64,000 nt of DNA from a virus: the IMG/VR virus record IMGVR_UViG_3300010389_000001, positions 1 through 64,000 of that record; one strand, 5' to 3'. The translations under genes and the position numbers were made by a program. Below, piece after piece: positions 21,008-27,821 of this stretch. Numbering within the stretch: the stretch's first letter is position 1; the number at the start of each line of letters is the position of its first letter. The notes under the pieces are model-generated. The model had not been told where the DNA came from, did not search any database, and worked only from the letters and a program-made list of their open reading frames with translations.

Positions 21008-21556
21008 ATGAGGGCGATTATCTTTTTCTTAATTGCCCTTTTATCCATCGCTTGCACGTCAAGCGGCAGTTCAAGCGATGGCCCCAACCCCCTGCTTGTG
21101 GCCGCCCAATGCAGCCAAAAGCTTGGTTATCATCCTTGCAACTTTACGCTAAAAGATCAGCGAGATAAAAGAGTTTCTCTTTACGATTTTAGGGGAGAAC
21201 CTTTTATTCTTGACTTTAGCACAATGTGGTGCGGTCCATGTATGAATGCGGCCTCAGATGTTCAAATGGTTGCAAATAGATATGGAATTCATTATATAAC
21301 GGTCTTGCTTGAAGATAGATTCTTTATTGATCCAGATTTAGAAGATGCAAAGGCCTGGGCTGATGAATATGGTATCGATGAACCAGTCTTGCAGGGTTCT
21401 TCGGATATGGTTTTTCCTCACCCCGATCTTGGTTGGGAGGTTAATACCCTTCCTACATTTTATCTTATAAATGAAGAGATGAAGCTTGTAGGGATCCAAG
21501 AGGGTTATAACCAAAGGGTTATTGATTCAAGCATTGAATGGCTGCTCGCGCAATAA
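21008..21556 (+). CDS. TlpA/thioredoxin-like lipoprotein
   Basis: 182 residues. Signal peptide MRAIIFFLIALLSIAC with lipobox LSIAC (lipid Cys 16) then a Ser/Gly linker; thioredoxin fold with FILDFSTMWCGPCMNAASD (active-site CGPC, residues 75-78), a helix, and cis-Pro loop LPTFYLINE. TlpA/ResA-type proteins reduce or isomerise disulfides outside the cytoplasmic membrane. Two further Cys (C35, C44) precede the domain. It may keep virion or envelope thiols reduced, or support cytochrome-like maturation. Confidence 0.88.
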   Translation: MRAIIFFLIALLSIACTSSGSSSDGPNPLLVAAQCSQKLGYHPCNFTLKDQRDKRVSLYDFRGEPFILDFSTMWCGPCMNAASDVQMVANRYGIHYITVLLEDRFFIDPDLEDAKAWADEYGIDEPVLQGSSDMVFPHPDLGWEVNTLPTFYLINEEMKLVGIQEGYNQRVIDSSIEWLLAQ

Positions 21557-21577
21557 ATTTACATAATAAAATAAAGG

Positions 21578-21609
21578 AAGGCCAGAGGGTGGTGAATCCC
21601 TCTGGCCTT
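21578..21609. terminator. Bidirectional terminator
   Basis: AAGGCCAGAGGG / CCCTCTGGCCTT around an 8-nt loop. The minus-strand exit CCTTTATTTT is T-rich, so it also ends the minus transcript from 21678. Confidence 0.75.
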
Positions 21610-21677
21610 GATGCAGGAGGTTGGGGTTATTTTTTCGAGCCTTCCCCTTGCTCGGAGGGTCCGTGCCCCTCGCCGGA
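21610..21677 (-). ncRNA. Possible short minus-strand RNA
   Basis: A minus-strand promoter copy (21678-21706) faces the terminator about 100 nt away, and no ORF with a ribosome binding site lies between. A small antisense or free RNA of about 90-110 nt would result. Confidence 0.35.
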
Positions 21678-21706
21678 TCTATAACCGGGCCAGGATAAGG
21701 GGGAAA
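21678..21706 (-). promoter_or_regulatory. Conserved promoter, minus copy
   Basis: Minus strand: TATCCTGGCCCGGT spacer and TATAGA -10 are intact; the -35 is TTTCCC, a departure from TTG. Confidence 0.6.
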
Positions 21707-21733
21707 TTTTTGGATCCCCGAATGCCGGGCATC

Positions 21734-21749
21734 GGGCAAAATGTTTACA
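21734..21749 (+). repeat. 16-bp word
   Basis: Forward copy between the minus promoter and the promoter at 21778. Confidence 0.87.
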
Positions 21750-21777
21750 GAGCGATCTAAAAACTTTTCTTTTTTTC

Positions 21778-21805
21778 TTGCACCATATCCAGGCCCGGTT
21801 ATATG
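21778..21805 (+). promoter_or_regulatory. Conserved promoter, copy 18
   Basis: TTGCAC, 16-bp spacer CATATCCAGGCCCGGT, TATATG. Drives 21849 onward. Confidence 0.87.
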
Positions 21806-21848
21806 GAGGTGCAGGGCGGATAAAGCCCTATGAAGCAGGAGGCAGGTC

Positions 21849-22151
21849 ATGGTGACGGTAGCATACAATGGCGATAATTACTACTTTTCCAACGGAAGCT
21901 GGTATGGTTTGAGTCGCGGTAATCGTCGTAATTGTTCTGGCTTCTATCCCGGAGATAACACAAAGGCTCCGCTTTGCGTTTTCCCTGATTTGCGGAAAGT
22001 TGCCATAGAACAAGGTGTTAGCCCTGCTTTGCTTCAGCGTTCTGCACAATCTGATCTAACTGAAGATGATTCGACCGATGAGGCTCCAAAGTCTAGAAAG
22101 ACTCGTCAATCCCGAGCCAAGAAGAACTCTAACTCTATCTCTATCTTTTGA
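21849..22151 (+). CDS. Hypothetical protein with basic Ser/Lys tail
   Basis: 100 residues: an aromatic-rich start (YNGDNYYFSNGSWYGLSRGN) then an acidic linker and a basic tail (KSRKTRQSRAKKNSNSIS). AGGAGG precedes the ATG. No family recognised. First of a five-gene block reaching 23576. Confidence 0.6.
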   Translation: MVTVAYNGDNYYFSNGSWYGLSRGNRRNCSGFYPGDNTKAPLCVFPDLRKVAIEQGVSPALLQRSAQSDLTEDDSTDEAPKSRKTRQSRAKKNSNSISIF

Positions 22152-22161
22152 GAGGTGAATT

Positions 22162-22404
22162 ATGATCTCGACAATGACCGAAGAAGAATTGGAGGCAGCT
22201 TTGCAGCAGTTTTTTGCGGACGGAGGTGAGGTTATTCAGCTTCGAGAAGCAACTAAGAGGGACCAGGAAAAGGCGGCTCGTCGCGCTTATCATGAGGATA
22301 AGGCTCTGTGCGGAAATCAGCGAAGCATTGAGATTGTTGAAAGAGAAAGAAAGAAGGAAGCTTCCTTTATCTTTTCTCGGACAGAGCGTGAGCGCGTAAA
22401 CTAA
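22162..22404 (+). CDS. Hypothetical charged helical protein
   Basis: 80 residues, highly charged and helical (EEELEAALQQFFADGGEVIQ, then ATKRDQEKAARRAYHEDKAL). AGAGG precedes the ATG. No family recognised. Confidence 0.6.
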   Translation: MISTMTEEELEAALQQFFADGGEVIQLREATKRDQEKAARRAYHEDKALCGNQRSIEIVERERKKEASFIFSRTERERVN

Positions 22405-22453
22405 TTTGTGCGCCCGCGTGTGGAAAAAGCACGCGGGCCTTGTGAGGGCGGTT

Positions 22454-23041
22454 ATGCCTAACTGGTGTTCTAACACAATGCGGGTAACCGGGCCAAAAGA
22501 AATTTTGGAAGCCTTTGTTCAAAGGGCTAATGGTCCCACTTCATCTTATAATAGTTTTAATGGAGAAAGCTGGGATGCTTTTGATGATGTAAGAATCTCC
22601 GCCATTGTTTCTGGCATGCCGGAGCCTGGTGAGGTATCTGAACTTTCTTTTCATGCTCTGCATCCCGTTCCTGAGCAAATTCAGAAACTTGGTTTCGATG
22701 ATGGAGTTGCCCTAAAAGCAGCTAAAATTGCAGGTGTTGAGTATCCCGGTATGGGCGGCTATGGTTGGCAGTCTGTAAATTGGGGAACGAAATGGGAAGC
22801 CTCCATTGGTTATTGTCAAGCTACTGATAACGAAGCCTTTTATGATTTTGATACAGCTTGGTCTCCACCTATCGCTCTTTATGAGCATATTGCCGCAGAA
22901 TGGCCGCAGCTTACCTTCCATGTGACATGGAGAGAAGAAGGCATGGCATTTGAAGGCGAAGCGGAATATGCCGAAGGTGATGTAGTCTTTTTTGAAGAAA
23001 ATCAAATCGAATGGACCGATGAGGAAGAATACGATGAATAA
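22454..23041 (+). CDS. YubB/DUF1281 ferredoxin-like protein
   Basis: 195 residues starting MPNWCSNTMRVTGP, the signature opening of the YubB ferredoxin-like / DUF1281 family found on plasmids and phages; also WGTKWEASIGYCQATDNEAF and LYEHIAAEWPQLTFHVTW, typical of that family's second half. Acidic C-terminus. Function unknown. ATG 22454 preferred because the family starts there. Confidence 0.82.
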   Translation: MPNWCSNTMRVTGPKEILEAFVQRANGPTSSYNSFNGESWDAFDDVRISAIVSGMPEPGEVSELSFHALHPVPEQIQKLGFDDGVALKAAKIAGVEYPGMGGYGWQSVNWGTKWEASIGYCQATDNEAFYDFDTAWSPPIALYEHIAAEWPQLTFHVTWREEGMAFEGEAEYAEGDVVFFEENQIEWTDEEEYDE

Positions 23042-23252
23042 AGATAACTTTGAAGAATTTATCCTAAAGAAAGCAAGGGAAGAGCCCGAGTTTGCAAATC
23101 AAAACATGGCTCTCCTGAACATGTATAAGAAAGGGCTTGTTGAAGTTTCTTGGAATGAATCTCTTGGAGATTATGATATTCGAGCAACCGTTCTGGGGCA
23201 AGAGTTTTATTACTCTAGTCTGGCGGAAGCATTCGTTCCCGCTGAAGCATAA
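23034..23252 (+). CDS. Hypothetical small protein
   Basis: 72 residues; N-terminal helix then a beta hairpin (LVEVSWNESLGDYDIRATVL). The ATG lies inside the end of the YubB-like gene (8-base overlap), implying coupling. No family recognised. Confidence 0.6.
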   Translation: MNKDNFEEFILKKAREEPEFANQNMALLNMYKKGLVEVSWNESLGDYDIRATVLGQEFYYSSLAEAFVPAEA

Positions 23253-23279
23253 AAGAACACGCACACACGAGGTATAAAA

Positions 23280-23576
23280 ATGAGCAACCAAAACAATCGT
23301 CATATTTGTTACTTTTACCATCGCACTCCCCGTTATAATGTAACGGTAGCTTATCAGCGCGGAGAGGATAACTCGCTGACTTACGGGGCCGCTTTCTGCC
23401 GGCCAGAAGATCAATTTGTAAAGCGGCGGGGCCGGCAAATCGCACTTGGACGCATGCACACTCAAGAGCATGAGCTAATCGCAGGACCCGCACGCTGGGA
23501 AGCTCATGAGGCTATTCTTACGGATCTTTTGCTAAATCGTGAAGTAGATTGGGTTCCCCATAACTTTCGATCTTAA
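23280..23576 (+). CDS. Hypothetical phage protein (KRRGRQIALGR motif)
   Basis: 98 residues; beta-rich N-terminus (ICYFYHRTPRYNVTVAYQRG), the motif FVKRRGRQIALGRM seen in other phage small proteins, and a C-terminal helix. ACGAGG precedes the ATG. Function unknown; basic patch suggests nucleic acid binding. Last gene of its block. Confidence 0.62.
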   Translation: MSNQNNRHICYFYHRTPRYNVTVAYQRGEDNSLTYGAAFCRPEDQFVKRRGRQIALGRMHTQEHELIAGPARWEAHEAILTDLLLNREVDWVPHNFRS

Positions 23577-23582
23577 AAAAAG

Positions 23583-23610
23583 TTGCACCTTATCCGATCC
23601 GGGTTATAGG
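23583..23610 (+). promoter_or_regulatory. Conserved promoter, copy 19 (RNA unit)
   Basis: TTGCAC, 16-bp spacer, TATAGG. No ORF follows for about 500 nt; it drives the RNA region holding tRNA-Arg. Confidence 0.87.
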
Positions 23611-23614
23611 TAAG

Positions 23615-23810
23615 CGTGAGCAGCCAAAAAGGTTGCCAGGGTCCGCCCCCTCCCTTATAATGGGGGCAACCTGGGGGACCGGGGTTGGTCTTTTAATAGC
23701 AATTAAAATAAGTTATAGGTATCTGTGGACGGACCACCTCTGCGTGGTTAAGATGATTTTATAGAAAAAGGTGAAGCGGTTAGCTCAAATACCGCTCATC
23801 GAATAAACTT
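23615..23810 (+). ncRNA. Candidate structured RNA upstream of tRNA-Arg
   Basis: From the promoter to the tRNA: GGTTGCC ... GGCAACC with an inner C-run/G-run stem, then ACCAC/GTGGT, then AGCGGT/ACCGCT hairpins. No ORF. Short blocks (GGTTGCC, TATAATG, GGCAACCTGGG, AAAAAGGTGAA) recur in the 45600-45860 region. Confidence 0.5.
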
Positions 23811-23813
23811 TAA

Positions 23814-23892
23814 GCGCCCGTGGCCAAATTGGATTAAGGCATTGGATTTCTACTCCAACGATTTGCAGGTTCGAGTCCTGCCGGGCGTGCCA
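23814..23892 (+). tRNA. tRNA-Arg (anticodon TCT)
   Basis: Acceptor GCGCCCG/CGGGCGT, anticodon arm TTGGA-TTTCTAC-TCCAA with anticodon TCT, T-arm GCAGG-TTCGAGT-CCTGC, encoded GCCA end. Reads AGA codons, common in the AT-rich genes. Confidence 0.93.
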
Positions 23893-23914
23893 TTTTACAA
23901 TAAACTTTAACACT

Positions 23915-24090
23915 TGGGGCTGTTATCGACGGATAACAGAGTCGGTTGAGGGGTCAGAAGCTCGTAACAAACATTACAATGTTGAGCCTGCACACGCAAT
24001 AGTACATGTAAGAAGAGAAGGTAGCACGGGCTGTGCAATGCTGCTTTCGCCTGACCGTTCTGACCCTCAACCTCCCCTTTCCCTTTTTAA
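23915..24090 (+). ncRNA. Candidate structured RNA downstream of tRNA-Arg
   Basis: Hairpin CTGTTATC-GACG-GATAACAG (23920-23939 region), then a domain of about 130 nt closed by GGTTGAG/CTCAACC and GGTCAGAA/TTCTGACC (15 bp with one bulge). It is followed by a pyrimidine/T-rich run, consistent with a transcript end. No ORF. Confidence 0.6.
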
Positions 24091-24105
24091 TCATGGAGAT
24101 GCGCT

Positions 24106-24255
24106 ATGAGTCTAACCGAAATTCTTGGTCTTCTCTGGGGTATTTACATTCTTTATCATTATTCTAGAAAAGCCCAGCGGCTTGATTCTGCAATCTCTCG
24201 AAGAGATGCTGCTTACCTTTGCATCTCTCTGGCTTTTCTGCTAATGATCTTTTAA
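24106..24255 (+). CDS. Two-helix membrane micro-protein
   Basis: 49 residues: a hydrophobic N-terminal segment (LTEILGLLWGIYILYHY), a short basic loop, and a second hydrophobic helix (AYLCISLAFLLMIF) at the C-terminus. GGAG precedes the ATG. Size and topology suit a small inner-membrane protein (holin/antiholin-like or exclusion), but no family is recognised. Confidence 0.55.
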   Translation: MSLTEILGLLWGIYILYHYSRKAQRLDSAISRRDAAYLCISLAFLLMIF

Positions 24256-24276
24256 TAGATTATTGGAGAGAAATCA

Positions 24277-24525
24277 ATGCCATTTACTTTTACAAAAAAG
24301 GATTTCGTTGTAGTCTTTGCCGGTTTAATTAACGCCCTGGTCTTCGCGGCCTTTCTTTTAATCATAGTTGACTATCCAGTTGCTATGGAGTCTTTTTCCA
24401 AAGCCTTTATGGGCGTCGGCTGGACAACCACTATGATGGCCTCTTTTTTTGCCACCTATCTTGTTTGTCATAAGCTGATGTTGAGTGACGGAGGTAACGA
24501 TGACCGAGGTAACCATTCGGCTTGA
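24277..24525 (+). CDS. Small membrane protein
   Basis: 82 residues with two predicted TM helices (VVVFAGLINALVFAAFLLII and TTTMMASFFATYLVCHKLM) and a polar C-terminus. GGAG precedes the ATG. The size and two-TM topology fit class II holin-like proteins, without lysis neighbours to support that. Overlaps the next gene by 26 bases. Confidence 0.6.
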   Translation: MPFTFTKKDFVVVFAGLINALVFAAFLLIIVDYPVAMESFSKAFMGVGWTTTMMASFFATYLVCHKLMLSDGGNDDRGNHSA

Positions 24526-24673
24526 GTTTATCGAAAACTATAAAGATCCCGAGGAACTTCGCGACGTTGTTTATTGGTATCTAAAGGAATTGATTGAAGA
24601 TAACTCCCTCAACTTCTCTGTTGAGAACTCCAGAGAAGAAGAGGAAGAAGAAATTGTTGGCCATCCAGTCTGA
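24500..24673 (+). CDS. Hypothetical small acidic protein
   Basis: 57 residues from ATG 24500 (GGAGG upstream). Very acidic tail (SREEEEEEIVGHPV). Starts inside the preceding gene, so translation is coupled. No family recognised. Confidence 0.6.
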   Translation: MTEVTIRLEFIENYKDPEELRDVVYWYLKELIEDNSLNFSVENSREEEEEEIVGHPV

Positions 24674-24684
24674 CGAGGGTTTCT

Positions 24685-25356
24685 ATGGGCGCGCATGATT
24701 ATACAGTTACTTATCGTTTTTACGAAAAAGATAAGGTCAAAAGCGCGTGGGCACGGCTTTGCGAAGAAGATGCCTATGACTCTGGTTCTGGCGCTTATGC
24801 TGGAAATGCCACGACTATGGGCGGAGCCATTCAATTCTATGATAAAGCCTTTGGCTCTGAAGCCGAGGCTTATCATTGGGTAATGGACAATCACCGGAAG
24901 TGGGGTAGCCCATACGCTTGCTCTTTTTACCTTCCGAAAGAAAACTCTGCTGCAAAGCAAAGGCGAATTGATAATGCTAAGGCAAAGCTGAGGGAAGAGG
25001 AAAAGAAGAAGGTTGATTTTGTAAATGCAGAAATTGATGCTTTCTCGCAAAGAAGTTCGCAGCTCGTTGGGTGTAGTTGTTGCGGCTCAAAGCTGAACAG
25101 AAAGCTGCTGAACAATGCGAGATTTATGTCGCGAGGAAGCCAATCAGTCTATTCTACAGGAAATCATTATACCTCTTATGGCAGGTTGCCACAATGCCCT
25201 CTTTGCTCTGAATCTCTTTTGAGCAAAACTGTAAATAACAAATTGGAGAGGCTAGACAAGAGGGTTGAGAGAGCCAAGGCTCTTTTGGAGGAAGCTCAAA
25301 AGCCTTCTCCATCAAAAGAAATCGGTTGGGTTGTTGGCGGCTGGGCTGCCAATTAG
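24685..25356 (+). CDS. Zinc-ribbon protein with coiled coil
   Basis: 223 residues. N-terminal alpha/beta part; charged helix (AKQRRIDNAKAKLREEEKKK); zinc-ribbon knuckles GCSCCGSKL and PQCPLCSESL about 50 residues apart; then a C-terminal coiled coil (NNKLERLDKRVERAKALLEE). Probably nucleic-acid or protein bridging. Weak Shine-Dalgarno sequence. Followed by another zinc-ribbon gene. Confidence 0.7.
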   Translation: MGAHDYTVTYRFYEKDKVKSAWARLCEEDAYDSGSGAYAGNATTMGGAIQFYDKAFGSEAEAYHWVMDNHRKWGSPYACSFYLPKENSAAKQRRIDNAKAKLREEEKKKVDFVNAEIDAFSQRSSQLVGCSCCGSKLNRKLLNNARFMSRGSQSVYSTGNHYTSYGRLPQCPLCSESLLSKTVNNKLERLDKRVERAKALLEEAQKPSPSKEIGWVVGGWAAN

Positions 25357-25365
25357 GAGGGTAAA

Positions 25366-25602
25366 ATGCGCGCAACTATTGCAACAAGAAGCGGAAATAA
25401 AGCAACGGGCGATTGCCCTCTTTGTTCAACCGAGGTAAGCGTAAGCCTCGTTGATAGAAATCATAGCTGCAATAATTGCGGGCTTCCATTTGGCGTTAAG
25501 CCTTATTTGAATGGATTCCTTTTTGTTCTAAAGCCTACTTGGGATCCTAATCAGCCGCCCTCTGGAAAGACTATCTCGATTGAAGAGTGGGAGGGTTACT
25601 GA
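25366..25602 (+). CDS. Zinc-ribbon protein
   Basis: 78 residues with C-x2-C (DCPLCST) and C-x2-C (SCNNCGL) knuckles 20 residues apart, then an aromatic/Pro C-terminus. AGGAGG precedes the ATG. Role unknown; may partner with 24685. Confidence 0.7.
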   Translation: MRATIATRSGNKATGDCPLCSTEVSVSLVDRNHSCNNCGLPFGVKPYLNGFLFVLKPTWDPNQPPSGKTISIEEWEGY

Positions 25603-25603
25603 T

Positions 25604-25945
25604 ATGTCTCAAAGGCTTCCAAAAAAGATTCTTATCGCAAAGCATGCCCTTGACTCTCAGAACATCAGCGATGAAACAAGAGCCTTTTATAAAGGCCTGA
25701 TTGCTGGATGGGAGTCTGCAAGACCTAAGCCGGAACCCCAAATCTCTCCGGCCCTGAGAAAGACGATGGCCTTTGTTCTTGGGAAAGAAGAGGGCGCTCA
25801 ACTATGCGGAGAAGCTCAAAAAAAGGCTGACCCTAATCCTGATTCGGATAGAATGTATCAGATTTATTCGAAAAATGAATGGGAGGCTTGGGGCTTTAAT
25901 TCTTTTCGGGATTATTGCTGCTGGCTCGGTCGGACAAACGATTAG
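25604..25945 (+). CDS. Hypothetical protein
   Basis: 113 residues. Helical with RLPKKILIAKHALDSQNISD at the N-terminus and a WEAWGFNSFRDYCCWL C-terminal aromatic segment. ATG 25604 overlaps the end region of the zinc-ribbon gene. No family recognised. Confidence 0.58.
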   Translation: MSQRLPKKILIAKHALDSQNISDETRAFYKGLIAGWESARPKPEPQISPALRKTMAFVLGKEEGAQLCGEAQKKADPNPDSDRMYQIYSKNEWEAWGFNSFRDYCCWLGRTND

Positions 25946-25961
25946 TCCTCCCGCCCCGCCG

Positions 25962-25977
25962 GGGCAAATCATTTACT
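25962..25977 (+). repeat. 16-bp word
   Basis: Forward copy before the promoter at 26005. Confidence 0.85.
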
Positions 25978-26004
25978 TAGTTCGAAACGCCTTGTTAAAA
26001 AAAG

Positions 26005-26032
26005 TTGCACCATATCCCAGGCGGGTTATAGG
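26005..26032 (+). promoter_or_regulatory. Conserved promoter, copy 20 (tRNA-Leu)
   Basis: TTGCAC, 16-bp spacer CATATCCCAGGCGGGT, TATAGG. Drives tRNA-Leu. Confidence 0.87.
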
Positions 26033-26057
26033 TAAGTGCAGGGAGGAAAGCGGTTAA

Positions 26058-26075
26058 GCCGGGATGATGGAATAC
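26058..26075 (+). pseudogene. 5' fragment of a Leu-type tRNA
   Basis: GCCGGGATGATGGAATAC looks like the first 18 nt of a second Leu tRNA. Its acceptor strand GCCGGGA pairs with TCCCGGT at 26820-26826, which is followed by ACCA. The middle is missing. Confidence 0.45.
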
Positions 26076-26160
26076 GGGGCTGTGTCGGAATGGTAGACGA
26101 TGAGGATTTAAAATCCTTTGAGCATAGCTCGTGTGGGTTCGAGTCCCACCAGCCCTACCA
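26076..26160 (+). tRNA. tRNA-Leu (anticodon TAA)
   Basis: Acceptor GGGGCTG/CAGCCCT, anticodon loop TTTAAAA (anticodon TAA), long variable arm, T-arm GTGGG-TTCGAGT-CCCAC, encoded ACCA end. A complete class II tRNA. Confidence 0.93.
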
Positions 26161-26164
26161 TTAA

Positions 26165-26189
26165 AGCTGATGGCAATCCCGAGCTAAAG
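26165..26189 (+). other. Group I intron remnant, 5' core piece
   Basis: ATGGCAATCCCGAGC is the same core block as in the tRNA-Asn intron (30700-30717), but P1-P3 sequence is not found upstream. The remaining core is at 26680-26805. Confidence 0.55.
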
Positions 26190-26660
26190 TTAAGAGTAAG
26201 CGCCCTTATTCTTTCCAGCATGGTTAGGAGATTGGGCGTGACAGTTGGGGCAAACAATTCTAAGATTCGTCAAAGAGTTGTTTAAATGATGTCCGTCAAT
26301 GTGATCGAGTTCAAGCGGGATAGGCTTGCCGTTCCACTTATCAAGGTTGCAGACAGAACATTTAGCCTCAAAGTATCCTTCCTTAAGCAAGCGCAGACGC
26401 AAGCGATGGGAGTTAATAGGATGCTTGTTGGATAGGTATTCAGAAAGCTCTCTCTTGGGAGTATACTTGTTGCCTTTGTTCCAGCCCTGTCCTTTGAAGT
26501 GAGAAGTGTCCACATTCCAGTCTTTAACTGCACTGTGAAATGCTCGATAGGCTCCACCGCCTTTAGAGTTTAATCCCAGGCAGATTAGGGTTTGGCGAAT
26601 AGAGTGAGAGTTTGCTACGGCTTTCTTAAACTCTTCTTCGGTAAATTTTCGATTCTTCAT
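26190..26660 (-). CDS. HNH homing endonuclease
   Basis: 156 residues, minus strand. N-terminal helix-turn-helix-like segment (EEEFKKAVANSHSIRQTLIC) with LNSKGGGAYRAFHSAVKDW; C-terminal HNH with CSVCNLDKW, LELDHIDGHHLNNSLTNLRI, CPNCHAQ (two CxxC zinc ligands and the DH-N-H core). AAAAGGAG precedes the ATG. It sits antisense within the remnant group I intron, probably in its P6 loop. Such enzymes cut intronless alleles to spread themselves. Confidence 0.88.
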   Translation of the reverse strand: MKNRKFTEEEFKKAVANSHSIRQTLICLGLNSKGGGAYRAFHSAVKDWNVDTSHFKGQGWNKGNKYTPKRELSEYLSNKHPINSHRLRLRLLKEGYFEAKCSVCNLDKWNGKPIPLELDHIDGHHLNNSLTNLRIVCPNCHAQSPNHAGKNKGAYS

Positions 26661-26679
26661 TTGATACTCCTTTTGAAGT

Positions 26680-26805
26680 TTGGAGACTTAATGGTTGCTG
26701 CCTACGTGCTTGGACGCATAAGGTAAAGAGAAAGTCCAGACCATCAAAGCCTATACCGGATACGAAAGTATTAGTAGGGGTAGCAGCGAAAGCTGTAGTG
26801 GTAAG
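26680..26805 (+). other. Group I intron remnant, 3' core piece
   Basis: P7 strands GACTT (about 26687) and AAGTC (26733 region), then CCAGACCA and AGCTGTAGTGGTAAG ending in G26805, as at the 3' end of the tRNA-Asn intron. Together with 26165-26189 this is the 3' two-thirds of a group I intron. Confidence 0.6.
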
Positions 26806-26830
26806 CAAAATCCCCCGGCTCCCGGTACCA
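26806..26830 (+). pseudogene. 3' exon-like tRNA fragment
   Basis: Starts right after the intron's terminal G and ends TCCCGGTACCA, complementary to the acceptor fragment at 26058. A complete T-arm cannot be formed, so this is a remnant or atypical tRNA 3' end. Confidence 0.45.
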
Positions 26831-26844
26831 CCTTTTAAATTTTA

Positions 26845-26872
26845 TTGCATCATATCCCAGGCGGGTTATAGG
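26845..26872 (+). promoter_or_regulatory. Conserved promoter, copy 21
   Basis: TTGCAT, 16-bp spacer CATATCCCAGGCGGGT, TATAGG. Drives the deaminase-like gene. Confidence 0.87.
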
Positions 26873-26895
26873 TAGGTGCGGGGAGGGTCGAGCGA

Positions 26896-27270
26896 ATGAA
26901 GGTAAGCAATAACATTGTTGAGCTTGCTATCTGTCAGGCCCGCAAGTCTCCAATGCAATATCGGCATGGAGCGGTTCTTTGGAAGGATAATAAGATTCTT
27001 CAGACAGGCTATAACTTTCCGGTTGTAATGCCAAGGGCGAATACAAAGCAATTTTCTATTCATGCAGAGAGAGACTGCCTAAAGGGTTTGCGGGCAGATC
27101 AGATTTACGGATCCTCTTTGCTTTCAGTAAGAATTACTCTTAAAAAGGAATGGCTAACTTCTTCTAGGCCCTGCAAGGGTTGTATGTCTCTTCTGCGAAG
27201 AAAGGGCGTAAATAAAGTTTATTGGTTTGATTCGGAGGGAAACCTCAACAGAGCCTACCTCCAAAAATAA
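26896..27270 (+). CDS. Cytidine/dCMP deaminase-like protein
   Basis: 124 residues with the zinc motifs of the cytidine deaminase superfamily: HAE at residues 56-58 (SIHAERDCLKG) and PCKGC (C93, C96). Shorter than typical dCMP deaminase (~150-190), lacking the N-terminal extension. May convert dCMP to dUMP for thymidylate synthesis, or act on another nucleotide or RNA base. GGGGAGG lies upstream of the ATG. Confidence 0.8.
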   Translation: MKVSNNIVELAICQARKSPMQYRHGAVLWKDNKILQTGYNFPVVMPRANTKQFSIHAERDCLKGLRADQIYGSSLLSVRITLKKEWLTSSRPCKGCMSLLRRKGVNKVYWFDSEGNLNRAYLQK

Positions 27271-27332
27271 TCAAAAAAATTTGGTGGACTTTTCGGGTCC
27301 GCTGGTTAAGCTGGATGGGCGAGGGGGATTCG

Positions 27333-27497
27333 ATGAAGAAAAGTCTTGAACCGCTTAAGGAAGCATTAGTTGATTTCCTCCATGATCCATTGGGACATTT
27401 TTTAGCGGCATCAGTTTGGATTGTTGTCTTTATTATGGGATGGCTAATCTTTCGAACGATTGCTACTCGCGCACTTCAGATTATTGGAGTAATTTAA
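27333..27497 (+). CDS. Single-pass membrane protein
   Basis: 54 residues with one TM helix (ASVWIVVFIMGWLIFRTIA) after a basic/acidic N-terminus. GAGGGGG precedes ATG 27333. No family recognised. Confidence 0.55.
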   Translation: MKKSLEPLKEALVDFLHDPLGHFLAASVWIVVFIMGWLIFRTIATRALQIIGVI

Positions 27498-27504
27498 TTT
27501 TTAT

Positions 27505-27582
27505 GGGGAGATAGCTCAATCTGGTCAGAGCATTCGGCTCATACCCGAACGGTTCTGGGTTCAAATCCCAGTCTCCCTACCA
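27505..27582 (+). tRNA. tRNA with CAT anticodon (Met or Ile2)
   Basis: Acceptor GGGGAGA/TCTCCCT, anticodon arm TTCGG-CTCATAC-CCGAA, T-arm CTGGG-TTCAAAT-CCCAG, encoded ACCA. Because the window encodes TilS, which converts CAU anticodons to AUA-reading lysidine, this could be tRNA-Ile2 and not elongator tRNA-Met; sequence alone does not decide. Confidence 0.9.
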
Positions 27583-27815
27583 TCTTGGGTGCTAACAGCA
27601 ACTTATTATTTGAAGCACAACAAAATGCACCCAGCTTACCAAGGGTAGTTTCAGCAACCTCATATCTTAAGAGGGGCGCGCATTCGTGTGTGCCAATCCA
27701 GTCGGGAAGGCATACTGGCTAATAAATGGTGCCTAAACCCTACCCTGTTTTTTCTTTCATAGGATGCTAACAGCAATCTATACTTACCATTAATTAAGTA
27801 AATGCATCCAGGAGT
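27583..27815 (+). ncRNA. Duplicated structured element upstream of the vWA gene
   Basis: Two copies of one motif: GGGTGCTAACAGCAAC ... AAATGCACCC (about 27587-27635) and GGATGCTAACAGCAAT ... AAATGCATCC (about 27762-27811). The outer stem pairs in both (GGGTGC/GCACCC and GGATGC/GCATCC), i.e. it covaries. The second copy abuts the AGGAG of the next gene. Possible tandem cis-regulator or Y-RNA-like element. Confidence 0.6.
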
Positions 27816-27821
27816 AAGAAG

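Noticed and set aside
23280-23493. Minus-strand ORF opposite 23280
   Set aside because: No start signal; the plus-strand gene fits its operon.
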